The notes under the pieces were generated by a model. It ran no database searches and was not told where the DNA came from. It saw only the letters and a list, made by a program, of their open reading frames with translations. The position numbers were made by a program, and so were the translations under genes. DNA of 64,000 bases from a bacterium (GTDB taxonomy: Bacteria; ARS69): assembly GCA_025774805.1 (NCBI GenBank), contig JALGZR010000014.1, positions 54,609 through 118,608 of the forward strand. Direction: 5' to 3'. This document shows positions 35,691 to 47,228 of this stretch, one piece after another (the first letter of the stretch is position 1; the number at the start of each line of letters is the position of its first letter).

Positions 35691-37388
35691 TCAGCATCCG
35701 GGCGCGGCACGCGGCCGCGAGGAGAATCGCGACCACAGCTCGAGGTGGGGTCGTTCACAGAGCCGCGTGAGACCCGGCGGAAGATAGGCGTCGGTCGCGA
35801 GCACGGGGCCCCAGCGCTCCCGCATGACGCGCGTCTCTCCCGGATCGACCTCCACGTCGCGGGATCTGGTCTCGTGGTGGACGAGCACCGCGGCGGGCTC
35901 ATAGAGGATTCGCCGCCCCCGAGCGCCGAGCCTGAGACAGAGATCGACGTCGTTGAAGGAGACCGCCAGCTCACGCTCGTCGAGACCTCCGGCGGCCGTG
36001 AAATCCTCACGCCTGATCATCATGCAGGCGGCCGTCACCGCGGCGACCTCACGGGCGACCCGGGGATCGACACAGAACGGAGATCGGTCGAGGGACGATC
36101 CCTTGTGCAGATGTCCCCCGATGATCCCGAGCCCGAGTCCGATGCCTGCATGCTGGATGGTTCCGTCGGCGTACACGAGAAGGGCACCCGCCGCCGCCAC
36201 CCCGGGGAGTAGCGTCGCGTGGGCAAGAGCCTCGAGCCACCCCTCCCGCCGTGGCAGGACATCGTTATTCAGCAGGAGGAGCAACTCGCCGCGCGCGGCG
36301 TCCACTCCACGGTTGATCATGCGAGCGAAGTTGAAAGGACCGCTGCAGGGCAGGACCCGGGCGGTGCCCCGCGCCGCCACCGTGTCGAGGTAGTGCCGGG
36401 CTCGCTGATCGCGCGTATCGTGATCCAGAAAGACGAGCTCGACATCCGGCCCGTCGCGTTCCCGCTCGAGCGCCTCCCCGAGAGGCAGCAGGAACTCCGG
36501 GTGATCCCGAGTCGGAACGAGAATCGAGATCGGCGGCAAGGGTCGGTCCGCGGCGCCTTCGAGTCGGAGAGACTCCGGAGCCTCTCCGGGAACGAGGCGA
36601 CCCGGCAGACCGCGCCGCTCGCGGGCGGACTCGGCGGCCGCCCGCCGCGCGGCGAACTCTCCCAGGAGCGGATCGTTTCCGCCCCTACTCCGCCGCGACA
36701 GAAGCGGCCGCGGCACGTGGAGGATCCGCGCCGCCCGATCCGTCGCGAGCAGGATGGCCTCCGTCCAGCCGATTCGTCCCTTCGTCTCGGCGACGATCTC
36801 GTCCCACAGTCTCCCCGCAACAGCCGCCGGTGCCCCCGGATACCGACCCGGATACGTCAGCGACAGCAGGGGGCTCCACGCCGGCTTGAGGAAGGGCCGA
36901 TGGCGAGCACCGGCGGGGCCCCGGAGATCCTCGTCCGCGTAAACGAGGCCGCGCTCACCCGCCTCCGCGATCCCGGCCGCGAGCGCCGCCAGCGCGCCGG
37001 GGAGAAAGAGATCCGCGGCGGCGGCTCCGAGGACGAAGTTCGCTCCCCCGGAATCGGGAAGCGTCTCCGCACTTTCGAGGGGACGGACCATGCACCGATT
37101 CGACTCTCGCCGCAACGACCCCTCCGTCGTCGTGAGGTCCGCGGCCGAGGCTCCGCGGGTGAAGACGAGCGCGAGCGCGCGGGCGGACCCCCCGTCCGCG
37201 GTCACCTCGTCCCGCCCCGTGGCGGAGGGGAACCGGGAGAGCCAGAGCCGGTACTCCTCGTCCGGGTCGAGGGTGTCGAGCTTGCGTACACGAGTCCAGC
37301 GTCGTACGCCGCGGGCGACGCCGCGCGCCCCGGCCTCCCGCCAGGCGCGGGCGATCTTGCCTCCGATCCCCCCGGCCGCTCCCTTCAA
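35691..37388 (-). CDS. GT2-family glycosyltransferase with N-terminal extension
   Basis: About 565 residues. The GT2 catalytic domain starts near residue 285: PPISILVPTRDHPEFLLPL, LVFLDHDTRDQRA, ELLLLLNNDVLPRREGWLEAL, AAGALLVYADGTIQHAGIGLG and the later FTAAGGLDERELAVSFNDVDLCLRLGARGRRILYEPAAVLVHHETRSR. This resembles rhamnosyltransferase/O-antigen GT2 proteins. The first 270 residues lack clear motifs. The start is inferred as the TTG overlapping the Wzt stop (TTGA); no ATG or GTG is available near it. Just downstream, 35572-35690 is a 119-bp gap with no clear feature. Confidence 0.88.
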   Translation of the reverse strand: MKGAAGGIGGKIARAWREAGARGVARGVRRWTRVRKLDTLDPDEEYRLWLSRFPSATGRDEVTADGGSARALALVFTRGASAADLTTTEGSLRRESNRCMVRPLESAETLPDSGGANFVLGAAAADLFLPGALAALAAGIAEAGERGLVYADEDLRGPAGARHRPFLKPAWSPLLSLTYPGRYPGAPAAVAGRLWDEIVAETKGRIGWTEAILLATDRAARILHVPRPLLSRRSRGGNDPLLGEFAARRAAAESARERRGLPGRLVPGEAPESLRLEGAADRPLPPISILVPTRDHPEFLLPLGEALERERDGPDVELVFLDHDTRDQRARHYLDTVAARGTARVLPCSGPFNFARMINRGVDAARGELLLLLNNDVLPRREGWLEALAHATLLPGVAAAGALLVYADGTIQHAGIGLGLGIIGGHLHKGSSLDRSPFCVDPRVAREVAAVTAACMMIRREDFTAAGGLDERELAVSFNDVDLCLRLGARGRRILYEPAAVLVHHETRSRDVEVDPGETRVMRERWGPVLATDAYLPPGLTRLCERPHLELWSRFSSRPRAAPGC

Positions 37389-38122
37389 CCCGGAAGACCC
37401 CGGTAGCGCGCCACGACCGACGCGGCGTCTCCCATCGCGATCGCTGCCCCTCGATCGAGCAGCACCGCTCGGTCGCAGAAGCTCTCCACCTTGCCGATGT
37501 CGTGCGAGACGAACAGGATGGTCTTCCCCTGCTCGCGGAACGCGTTCATCCGCTCGATGCACCGGGTCTGGAACGAATCGTCACCGACGGACATCACCTC
37601 GTCGACGAGCAGAACGTCCGGATCGACATCGGTCGCCAGAGCGAATCCCAGCCGCGCGTTCATGCCGGCGGAGTAGTTCTTCAGGGGAACCTGGATGAAG
37701 CGCTCGAGCTCGGCGAAGGCGACGATGCGGTCGAGCTTATCTCGCATCTCGCGGCGCGAGAAGCCGTAGAGCGCACCCGCGAGAAAGATGTTCTCTTCTC
37801 CGGAGAGCTCCGGATTGAAGCCGGCGCCCAGATCGATCATGGTCGTCACGCGCCCCTGGACATCGATCCGCCCGCGGGTGGGGAAAAGGACGCCGGCCAG
37901 GAGGCGCAAAAGCGTCGTCTTCCCGCTGCCGTTCCGGCCGATGATCCCGAGCGCTTCGCCGGGGGCGACCTCGAAGGAGATGTCCCGGAGGGCCAGAAAA
38001 CGCTCGGCCTTCTGCCGCTCCCCGCGCAGGAAACGAACCACGGCTTCCTTGAGCGAGAGGTTTCGCTCCCGAACGAGCCGGAACTCCATCGTGAGATCCT
38101 CGACGCGCACCGCGAAAGGCAA
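37385..38122 (-). CDS. Polysaccharide ABC exporter ATPase (Wzt-like)
   Basis: ATPase of an ABC-2 exporter for lipid-linked polysaccharide. 245 residues: Walker A IGRNGSGKTTLLRLLAG (about 62-78), the Wzt hallmark MIDLGAGFNPELSGEENIFL, signature NYSAGMNARLGFALA, Walker B DVLLVDEVMSVGD and FVSHD. The C-terminal carbohydrate-binding domain of E. coli O9a Wzt is absent, so chain-end recognition must be elsewhere or not needed. The TTG start follows GGGAGGGAGG. Partner permease is 18 bp upstream. Confidence 0.95.
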   Translation of the reverse strand: MPFAVRVEDLTMEFRLVRERNLSLKEAVVRFLRGERQKAERFLALRDISFEVAPGEALGIIGRNGSGKTTLLRLLAGVLFPTRGRIDVQGRVTTMIDLGAGFNPELSGEENIFLAGALYGFSRREMRDKLDRIVAFAELERFIQVPLKNYSAGMNARLGFALATDVDPDVLLVDEVMSVGDDSFQTRCIERMNAFREQGKTILFVSHDIGKVESFCDRAVLLDRGAAIAMGDAASVVARYRGLPG

Positions 38123-38140
38123 GCGAGAGATCCTCCCTCC

Positions 38141-38920
38141 CTAGGAAAGGTAGAGCAAGAACTGGCTCTCCTGACGGCGGAAGACGGTAAGCCCGACCAG
38201 GAAAGACACGATCGCGCACCCCCCCGCGATCAGGAAGTAGGTGGCGTCCGGCCACGCGCCCTGGAAGAAGACGCTCCGGAAGACGGTCACCTGGTAGAAC
38301 ATCGGGTTCAGCTTCACGACCCAGACGAATCGCTCCGGCAGGATCGAGAGCGGATATATGATCGGGGTGAGGTAGAAGAGCGCCTGCAGGGACACTTCGA
38401 TGATTTGTCCGAGATCGCGAAAGAAGACGGTCCATGCGGACAGCGCGAGGACGATCCCCGCGGTGAAGAGACCGAGAATCACCAGGCAGAGCGGTATGGA
38501 GAGGATCGAGAGTGGAGGTGGAATCCGCTGCCACGCCATCACGATCAACAGGGGAACGAGCGCGAGAAGGAAGTTCACCAGGTGGCTCAGCACGAGGGCG
38601 AGCGGGAAGATCGCGCGCGGCACGTAAATGTTCCGCAGCAGGGTCTCGTTGTGCACCATGGAGAGGGCTCCGCCGGCGACCGACTGGGCGAAGAACGTCC
38701 AGGCAAGAAGCGCCGACAGCACGAACACCGGGTACTTCTCGACCTGGATCCGCCACACGTGCGAGAAGACCATCGTCAGGATGATCATCGTGAACAGCGG
38801 GTTCAACATCGTCCACGCGAACCCGAGGACACTGCGTCGGTAGCGGAGCTTCAGCTCCTTCCCGACCAGGATCGCGGCGAGCTCGCGGTAACGCCAGAGA
38901 TCACGGAGTGTGTGGATCAG
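38141..38920 (-). CDS. Polysaccharide ABC exporter permease (Wzm-like), non-standard start
   Basis: ABC-2 permease with six transmembrane helices, paired with the Wzt-like ATPase. Typical Wzm sequence begins before the first ATG: LRDLWRYRELAAILVGKELKLRYRRSVLGFAW precedes MLNPLFTMIILTMVF. No in-frame ATG, GTG or TTG was found upstream of it. The best candidate is a CTG (38918-38920) 3 nt after GGGGGGAG, giving 259 residues, the family length; an ATC one codon later is also possible. If only the first ATG were used, the conserved amphipathic N-terminus would be lost. Confidence 0.85.
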   Translation of the reverse strand: MIHTLRDLWRYRELAAILVGKELKLRYRRSVLGFAWTMLNPLFTMIILTMVFSHVWRIQVEKYPVFVLSALLAWTFFAQSVAGGALSMVHNETLLRNIYVPRAIFPLALVLSHLVNFLLALVPLLIVMAWQRIPPPLSILSIPLCLVILGLFTAGIVLALSAWTVFFRDLGQIIEVSLQALFYLTPIIYPLSILPERFVWVVKLNPMFYQVTVFRSVFFQGAWPDATYFLIAGGCAIVSFLVGLTVFRRQESQFLLYLS

Positions 38921-39294
38921 AAGCTCCCCCCGACCGTTGGGCCTTCGCGCCGAGTCGTCCCGACTTCCCGCGCACGGTTCATGTCATGCCCGGCACCGCG
39001 GTTCGTCCCGCGGTCCCGCGCTGCCTATGTGGCGGTCAGCGAAGGGTAGGCGTCCCGCGCACCGTGCGCGTCGGTGAGCAAAACAGCGCTCGATCGGGCC
39101 GTCAAGGCCATCGTGCCGTTCATGCGCCGGTGTCCGGGAGCCCGCGGTCCTTCGCAGTCAAACTGCAAGATCAGTGATCGTCGAGGGGGAATGTCGTACC
39201 TGGAGAACGTCGAAGGGCCCCGGTGCCACCGGAGGTCGGGAGGCCTCGGAGAGGCACCCGTCACTCTTCGGCGGAACCCCCGTCGGGTGAGGCT
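38921..39294. other. 374-bp intergenic region upstream of the ABC exporter
   Basis: No convincing gene. It should hold the promoter of the wzm-wzt-glycosyltransferase unit. A weak candidate on the minus strand is TTGACG with a TTTGCT box 17 bp further. A small open frame on the minus strand (79 codons) lacks any recognisable motif. No repeat of the palindromic family was seen here. Confidence 0.5.
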
Positions 39295-40182
39295 CTACTC
39301 GGTGAACTGACCGAGCCGTTCCAGGCACCGCCGCAGTCCGTCTTCCCACGTCGGCATGGGCGGAATCCCGACCTCCGCGAACCGCGTGTTCGCGAGCACG
39401 GAGTTCGACGGGCGCCGCGCCGGGCGGGGGAACTCCGACGACGAGACCGCGTTCACGGTGACGCTCAGCCCCGCCCTCGCGAAGATCGCCCGGGCGAATC
39501 CGTTCCACGTGACCGCGCCCCGGTTCGTCACGTGAAAAGTCCCGGAGGCGTCGGAGAGCGCGAGGTCGATCAGACCGTACGCGAGGTCCGCGGCGAACGT
39601 GGGAGAGCCGAGCTGATCGTCGACGACGGCGAGCTCCGGCCGCTCCGCGGCGAGGCGCATCATCGTCAGGAAGAAGTTCGCGCCGTGGTCCGCGTAGAGC
39701 CACGCCGTGCGGGCCACCGCGCCCGTCCGCCCCAGGAGTCGCACCGCCTCCTCCCCGACGAGCTTCGACCACCCGTAAATCGACAGCGGCCCCGGCGGAT
39801 CGCTCTCGAGATACGGCTCCTTCTTGTCGCCCGAGAAGACGTAGTCGGTCGAGACCATGACGAGCCGGGCCCCCGTCTCCCGGCACGCCTCGGCGACGTG
39901 AGCCGTGGCGCGCCCGTTCGCCAGGAACGCCTTCTCCGGATCGGACTCGCAGCCGTCGACGTCCGTCCAGGCGGCGGCGTGGACCAGGGCTCTCGGTCGC
40001 GCGGCGTCGAGAGCCCGCATCACGGCCTCGCGATCGGTCAGGTCGAAGTCGACGAGATCCCAGGGAATCGGCTCGAGCGAGCGGGCCCGCGCCGCGGCGA
40101 CGAGCTCCCGGCCGAGCATCCCCGCCGCGCCCGTCACCGCCAAGCGCGCGGGGCGGTCTCCCCCCCCTCGGGTCGCGCTCAC
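39295..40182 (-). CDS. rmlD: dTDP-4-dehydrorhamnose reductase
   Basis: Last step of dTDP-L-rhamnose synthesis, NAD(P)H-dependent. The 295-residue protein shows LAVTGAAGMLGRELV (nucleotide loop), HAAAWTDVDGCESDPEKAF, STDYVFSGDKKEPYLESDPPGP and the catalytic YGWSK. The GTG overlaps the rmlA stop (GTGA). RmlB and RmlC are not in the window, so they must be elsewhere if rhamnose is made. Confidence 0.94.
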   Translation of the reverse strand: MSATRGGGDRPARLAVTGAAGMLGRELVAAARARSLEPIPWDLVDFDLTDREAVMRALDAARPRALVHAAAWTDVDGCESDPEKAFLANGRATAHVAEACRETGARLVMVSTDYVFSGDKKEPYLESDPPGPLSIYGWSKLVGEEAVRLLGRTGAVARTAWLYADHGANFFLTMMRLAAERPELAVVDDQLGSPTFAADLAYGLIDLALSDASGTFHVTNRGAVTWNGFARAIFARAGLSVTVNAVSSSEFPRPARRPSNSVLANTRFAEVGIPPMPTWEDGLRRCLERLGQFTE

Positions 40183-41246
40183 TCGGGTACCTGGATCTCG
40201 GAGCTGTCGCCGACCATGAAGCGGAACGCGCGAGGCTTCGCCGGCGAGCGGGTGATCCGGACGTTCTTGCCGACGAGGCTTCCCTCCATCCGTCCCCCGA
40301 TCGACTCGATCCGGCTGTTCTCCAGGATGATCGAGAACTCGATCTCCGCCCCGAGGATCTCGCAACCGCTGGAGATCGAGGTGAAGGGGCCGATGTAGGA
40401 GTCCCTCACCACGGTCCCCTCCCCGATCACGAGGGGTCCTCTCAGCTCCGAGTTCTCGATGACCGCACCCTCGGCGACGACGACGTCGCCGATCACGCGG
40501 GTCCCGCCCAAGGTCGACCCCCGGACGTCGCGCTCGACCCCGGACAGAGCGACGCGATTCGCCTCGAGCAAGTCCTCGAGCTTCCCGGTGTCCTTCCACC
40601 ACCCCTTGATGATGTGACTCGTCACCTCTTTCCCGTTCCGGATGAGCCACTGAATCGCGTCGGTAATCTCGAGCTCGCCGCGCGAGGAGGGCTGAATGGC
40701 GTGCACCGCCTCGAAGATCGTCGAGTCGAACATGTAGACACCCACGAGCGCGTAGTCCGACTTCGGTCTCTTCGGCTTCTCCTCCAGCCCGATCACCTTT
40801 CCGCCCTTGATCTCCGCCACGCCGAAGTCGGAGGGATTCGGGACGCGCGCCAGGAGAATCTGCGAATTCGGACGCTCCTCCTCGAACTCCCGGACAAGCG
40901 GGGAGATTCCGTCCTTGATGAAGTTGTCGCCGAGGAACATGACGAAGCTGTCCGCCCCGATGAAATCCTGCGCGATCTTGACCGCGTGGGCGAGTCCGAG
41001 CGGAGCGGCCTGATGAATGTACGTGGCATTCACCCCGAGGTCGGCTCCGTCCCCGACCGCCGCCTCGATCTCGCGGGCGGTGTCTCCGACGATGATCCCG
41101 ATGTCGGTGATGCCGGCCTCGCGGATGGCTTCGATCGCGAAGAAGAGGATCGGCTTGTTCGCCACCGGCACGAGCTGTTTGGCGCTCGTGTGGGTGATTG
41201 GTCGAAGCCGCGTGCCTTTGCCTCCGGAGAGAATCAGTGCTTTCAA
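40179..41246 (-). CDS. rmlA: Glucose-1-phosphate thymidylyltransferase, long form
   Basis: Makes dTDP-glucose from glucose 1-phosphate and dTTP. The 355-residue protein has LILSGGKGTRLRPIT at the start, QLVPVANKPI, FLGDNFI, GWWKDTGK and a C-terminal left-handed beta-helix with repeated hexads (VRGSTLGGTRVIGDVVVAEGAVIENSEL). The long form with the extra helix is often seen in antibiotic or archaeal-type loci. The start TTG has GGAGGAGG 7 nt upstream. It forms an operon with rmlD. Confidence 0.95.
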   Translation of the reverse strand: MKALILSGGKGTRLRPITHTSAKQLVPVANKPILFFAIEAIREAGITDIGIIVGDTAREIEAAVGDGADLGVNATYIHQAAPLGLAHAVKIAQDFIGADSFVMFLGDNFIKDGISPLVREFEEERPNSQILLARVPNPSDFGVAEIKGGKVIGLEEKPKRPKSDYALVGVYMFDSTIFEAVHAIQPSSRGELEITDAIQWLIRNGKEVTSHIIKGWWKDTGKLEDLLEANRVALSGVERDVRGSTLGGTRVIGDVVVAEGAVIENSELRGPLVIGEGTVVRDSYIGPFTSISSGCEILGAEIEFSIILENSRIESIGGRMEGSLVGKNVRITRSPAKPRAFRFMVGDSSEIQVPE

Positions 41247-41259
41247 CGACGCCTCCTCC

Positions 41260-42080
41260 TCATGAGTCGCGGCCGGTGAACCGGCGCAGCCATCGCTTCG
41301 CGGTCGAGGACGGCCCGATCTCGATCGGCGTCGTCTCGACCGGTTCTCCCCGGGCGATCCGCCAGGGACGCTCCGAGGTCATGCGCTCGGCCTCCTCGCT
41401 TCCGACGATCCGGGCCGCCGCCTCCCGCCCCCGGGCGAGGCAGAACGGCCGGCGACCCCGGTCGTGGGCATCGGAGGCCAGGATGTGACCCGCCCCCGCG
41501 GCCAGAAGGCGTTCGGCGGCCTCGCGGGAATCGCGGCCGAGGTAACCCAGCAGGCTCGAGGCGTTGATCTGCAGGAGAACGCCGTGGCGGACCCACTCGC
41601 CGACCGGGGAGAGATCCGCCTGGAGCTCACGATTCCGTTCCGGGTGCGCCACGATCGGGCGACGGCCGAGGGCTCGCAGCGCATCGAGAACTTGCCCCAG
41701 GTGACTCGGCACGGCGCGCAACGAAAAGTCGAGAAGAACATAGGGCCCCTGCCGACCCAGGGTCACGGCCTTTTCCGCGAAATCGCCGGCCGCCGTCCGG
41801 TCCGAGAGGAAGTTCTCCGCACCGGGCAGGACGTCCAGGGAGATTCCCTCCCGATCGAGTCCCGCCGTGAGACGTCGGTGCTCGACCTCGAGGAGCTCCG
41901 GCGTCGTGTCGAAGAGCCCGACCCCCAGATGGGACGTCGCGATCACCGCCTCGCACCCCTGGTCCCGCGCGTCGCGGGCCATCGCGATCGCCTCGGGGAG
42001 GTCGACCGCACCGTCGTCGACGGCGGGCAGTATGTGACAGTGGAGATCGATCATCTCCCGAGGCCCGCCCGCTTCGCCGG

Positions 42081-42084
<4 letters not shown>
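41260..42084 (-). CDS. PHP-domain tyrosine phosphatase (CpsB/YwqE type)
   Basis: Mn-dependent PHP phosphatase, 274 residues. Metal motifs: DLHCHILPAVDDGA, ATSHLGVGLFD, GAENFLSD, VAHPERNREL and ASDAHDRGRRP. In Gram-positive and some other bacteria such enzymes dephosphorylate the BY-kinase that controls capsule synthesis. The only kinase-like candidate in the window is the degenerate SPOR protein, so the substrate is open. The start is either the GTG overlapping the alaS stop (GTGA) or the internal ATG at 42054, which lies at the usual N-terminus but with a GGGAG directly touching it. Confidence 0.88.
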
Positions 42085-44774
<2,690 letters not shown>

Positions 44775-44816
44775 GCTCTTCCTCATCGGGAGCCGCCCGC
44801 CCCCGCCCCAGCCCTC

Positions 44817-44853
44817 GCCTGCCGATCTCACCGGCCTCGGCTGCGGCAGCGGC
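44817..44853. repeat. Inverted half-copy of the palindromic element, fragment G
   Basis: On the plus strand, 37 bases align without gaps to the inverted right end of copy B (31 of 37 identical), including ATCTCACC and GCTGCGGCAGCGGC. It lies in the alaS-recX gap about 25 bp after the recX stop codon. Only one end is present and it is in reverse orientation to the full copies. Confidence 0.6.
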
Positions 44854-44878
44854 CGGCCGGGCGGGAGACGCGGACTCG

Positions 44879-45475
44879 TCATTCGCCGTCGAGGTCGGGG
44901 GCGACCTCGGGGAATTCGCCGGCGTCGCCCGGCACGAACTCCTCGTCGAGGTGACGACGGAGCGCCTCGCGGCAGATCTCGGGATCGAATCCCCGCCGCG
45001 CCAAGGCCCCCCACAACCGGCGCCGCCGTGCGCTCTCGGCGGCCGGATCGCCGGACGGGACGTCCTTCCCTCCCCGATCCGCCTTTCGCGCGACGGCCCG
45101 CGCGGCCTCGACCTCGCCCTCCCGGTCCAGAACCTCCGCGACCACCGACTCCACGACCGCGTCGGAGACCCCCTGTCGTCGCAGCTCCCGGCCGATCAGG
45201 TGCCTCCCCCGCGGCGCGAACCGCATCCGATCCCGGACCCAGGCCCGGCACGTCTCGGCGTCGTCGACGTATCCCAACTCGCCGAGGCGCGCGATCGCCT
45301 CGTCGATCTCCGCTCCGCCGAACCCCTGCTTCCGGAGATGCGCGCGGACCTGACGTTCGAAGCGGCGCCGCGGCGCGAGATACCGGATCGCCGTCTCGAC
45401 GGGAGAGAGAGGCGGGCTCCCGCCCCTCTCCCTCTCCCCCCGGGGCCGGCTACTTCTCCCGCGCCGCCCCGGCAA
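44879..45475 (-). CDS. recX: Regulatory protein RecX
   Basis: Modulates RecA filament activity. The 198-residue protein has tandem three-helix repeats: [48 protein letters not shown] and [17 protein letters not shown], with a later [25 protein letters not shown]. The TTG start overlaps the last 26 bp of recA and has GGGAGG 6-7 nt upstream. Adjacent to recA as is typical. Confidence 0.9.
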   Translation of the reverse strand: MPGRRGRSSRPRGERERGGSPPLSPVETAIRYLAPRRRFERQVRAHLRKQGFGGAEIDEAIARLGELGYVDDAETCRAWVRDRMRFAPRGRHLIGRELRRQGVSDAVVESVVAEVLDREGEVEAARAVARKADRGGKDVPSGDPAAESARRRRLWGALARRGFDPEICREALRRHLDEEFVPGDAGEFPEVAPDLDGE

Positions 45476-46553
45476 CCTCGGCCTCCCGCGCGTCGTCCGG
45501 GGAGCCGCCCTCGTCCACGCCGAGACCGTAGGCGGTCCGCACCTCGCGGTCGAGCTTCTCGAAGAGATCGGGGTTCTCCGTGAGGAACGACTTCGCGTTC
45601 TCCCGCCCCTGCCCGATCCGCTCGCCGGCGTAAGAGAACCAGCTTCCCGACTTCTCCACGATCGACTTCTCCACGCCCAGGTCGAGGACGTCTCCCACGT
45701 AGGAGATGCCCTGGCCGTAGATGATGTCGAACTCCGCCTCGCGGAAGGGGGGCGCCAGCTTGTTCTTCACGACCTTCACGCGGGTGCGGTTTCCGATCGC
45801 GGACGTCCCGTCCTTGATCGATCCGATGCGCCGGATGTCCAGCCGCATCGAGGAGTAGAACTTGAGCGCGTTGCCCCCCGATGTGGTCTCGGGATTGCCG
45901 AACATGACGCCGATCTTCATCCGGATCTGGTTGATGAAGATGATGCTCGTCTTCGACTTCGAGACCGACCCCGTGAGCTTCCGCATCGCCTGGGACATGA
46001 GTCGCGCCTGCAGCCCGACGCTGTGGTCGCCCATCTCCCCTTCGATCTCGGCCCGGGGCACGAGCGCCGCGACGGAGTCGATCGCGATGATGTCGACGGC
46101 GTTGGAGCGTACGAGCATGTCCGTGATCTCGAGCGCCTGCTCTCCCGTGTCCGGCTGGGAGACGAGCAGGTTGTCGATGTCGACGCCGAGCGCCTGCGCG
46201 TACTTCGCGTCGAGAGCGTGCTCGGCGTCGATGAAGGCCGCCGTGCCGCCCCGCTTCTGAGCGTTCGCCATCATGTGGAGGACCAGCGTGGTCTTCCCCG
46301 ACGCCTCGGGACCGAACACCTCGATGACCCGTCCGCTCGGGATACCGCCGATTCCGACGGCGATGTCGAGCGAGAGCGAGCCGGTCGGGATGACGGCCAG
46401 CGCCTCCTCGATCGTCCGGGGATCGCCGAGCCGCATGATGGCTCCCTTGCCGAACTGCCGCTCGATCTGCCCGACGGTCATGTCGAGCGCCTTGCCCCGA
46501 TTCTTTTCCTGGGAGATCCCACGCACCTGTCCTCGTGCGCCTCCGGTCTTCAT
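45450..46553 (-). CDS. recA: Recombinase RecA
   Basis: ATP-dependent strand exchange protein and SOS co-protease. The 367-residue protein is typical: [17 protein letters not shown]-loop [100 protein letters not shown] precedes the ATG, which overlaps the thpR stop (ATGA). No clear LexA box was found nearby; promoter likely upstream in the cinA region. Confidence 0.98.
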   Translation of the reverse strand: MKTGGARGQVRGISQEKNRGKALDMTVGQIERQFGKGAIMRLGDPRTIEEALAVIPTGSLSLDIAVGIGGIPSGRVIEVFGPEASGKTTLVLHMMANAQKRGGTAAFIDAEHALDAKYAQALGVDIDNLLVSQPDTGEQALEITDMLVRSNAVDIIAIDSVAALVPRAEIEGEMGDHSVGLQARLMSQAMRKLTGSVSKSKTSIIFINQIRMKIGVMFGNPETTSGGNALKFYSSMRLDIRRIGSIKDGTSAIGNRTRVKVVKNKLAPPFREAEFDIIYGQGISYVGDVLDLGVEKSIVEKSGSWFSYAGERIGQGRENAKSFLTENPDLFEKLDREVRTAYGLGVDEGGSPDDAREAEVAGAAREK

Positions 46554-47170
46554 GAAGCCTCTCCTTCGGTGTGACGTTTCGTCCTCGGTGCCCCGGCTCC
46601 GCCCAGCGGAAGGCGGGCCACCGCTCCGTAAACCGCTCCCCGGGGCGTCAGCCGGCTCTCCGCCAGCGTCACCTCCTCGAGGAAATGCGTCTGCCCACGA
46701 AACGACAGTTCCCCGAGGAGGTCTCGAAGTCGCCCGAGTCCCCGGTGACCCTTCGGACGACCCAACGTGACGTGCGCGTGAAACGGCCGGTCCTCGGCCC
46801 GGTCGAGGACCCCCGCCTCGAGCGCCGCCTGCTCCACTCGCGACGCGACCGCCGCGAGCTCACGCCCCCCCTGCGAAAGCCCCGCCCAGACCACGCGGGG
46901 GGCTCCCCGCCGGGGGAACGCGCCGAGCCCCTCGAGCCGGTACTCGAACGGCGCGACTCGTGAGAGCTCCGGCCCGAGACGCCGCACGAAGTCGTCCGCG
47001 CGATCCTCCTCCACGTCTCCGAGAAATCGGAGGGTGACGTGGAGGTTCTCGGGGGGCACCCAGCGGACCGGCGCCTCGGGCGCCTCCGCCCGCAGCCTCT
47101 CGAGGACGGTCGCCGCCTCCTCCCGCGCGTCCCCGCCGAGCCAGGCGGCGACGAACATTCGTCGACTCAT
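46550..47170 (-). CDS. thpR: RNA 2',3'-cyclic phosphodiesterase (2H family)
   Basis: A LigT-like 2H phosphoesterase, 206 residues, that opens 2',3'-cyclic phosphates on RNA ends. Both catalytic HXTX motifs are present: HVTLRFLG (about residue 44) and HVTLGRPKG (about 132). The cinA-thpR-recA order is common in diverse bacteria. The first ATG is used; a second lies four codons later. Confidence 0.92.
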   Translation of the reverse strand: MSRRMFVAAWLGGDAREEAATVLERLRAEAPEAPVRWVPPENLHVTLRFLGDVEEDRADDFVRRLGPELSRVAPFEYRLEGLGAFPRRGAPRVVWAGLSQGGRELAAVASRVEQAALEAGVLDRAEDRPFHAHVTLGRPKGHRGLGRLRDLLGELSFRGQTHFLEEVTLAESRLTPRGAVYGAVARLPLGGAGAPRTKRHTEGEAS

Positions 47171-47228
47171 GGCCCGGGCCCCCGGATCCGGCCGCCCGCG
47201 TCGCCGCCTCTTGGCATTCGGCGACTCA

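Noticed and set aside
38141-38809. First ATG as the start of the Wzm-like permease
   Set aside because: Conserved family sequence (RDLWRYREL to RYRRSVLGFAW) continues in frame 37 codons upstream of it.
39025-39264. Small minus-strand open frame upstream of the Wzm-like gene
   Set aside because: No motif, no good ribosome binding site seen, composition like noncoding DNA.
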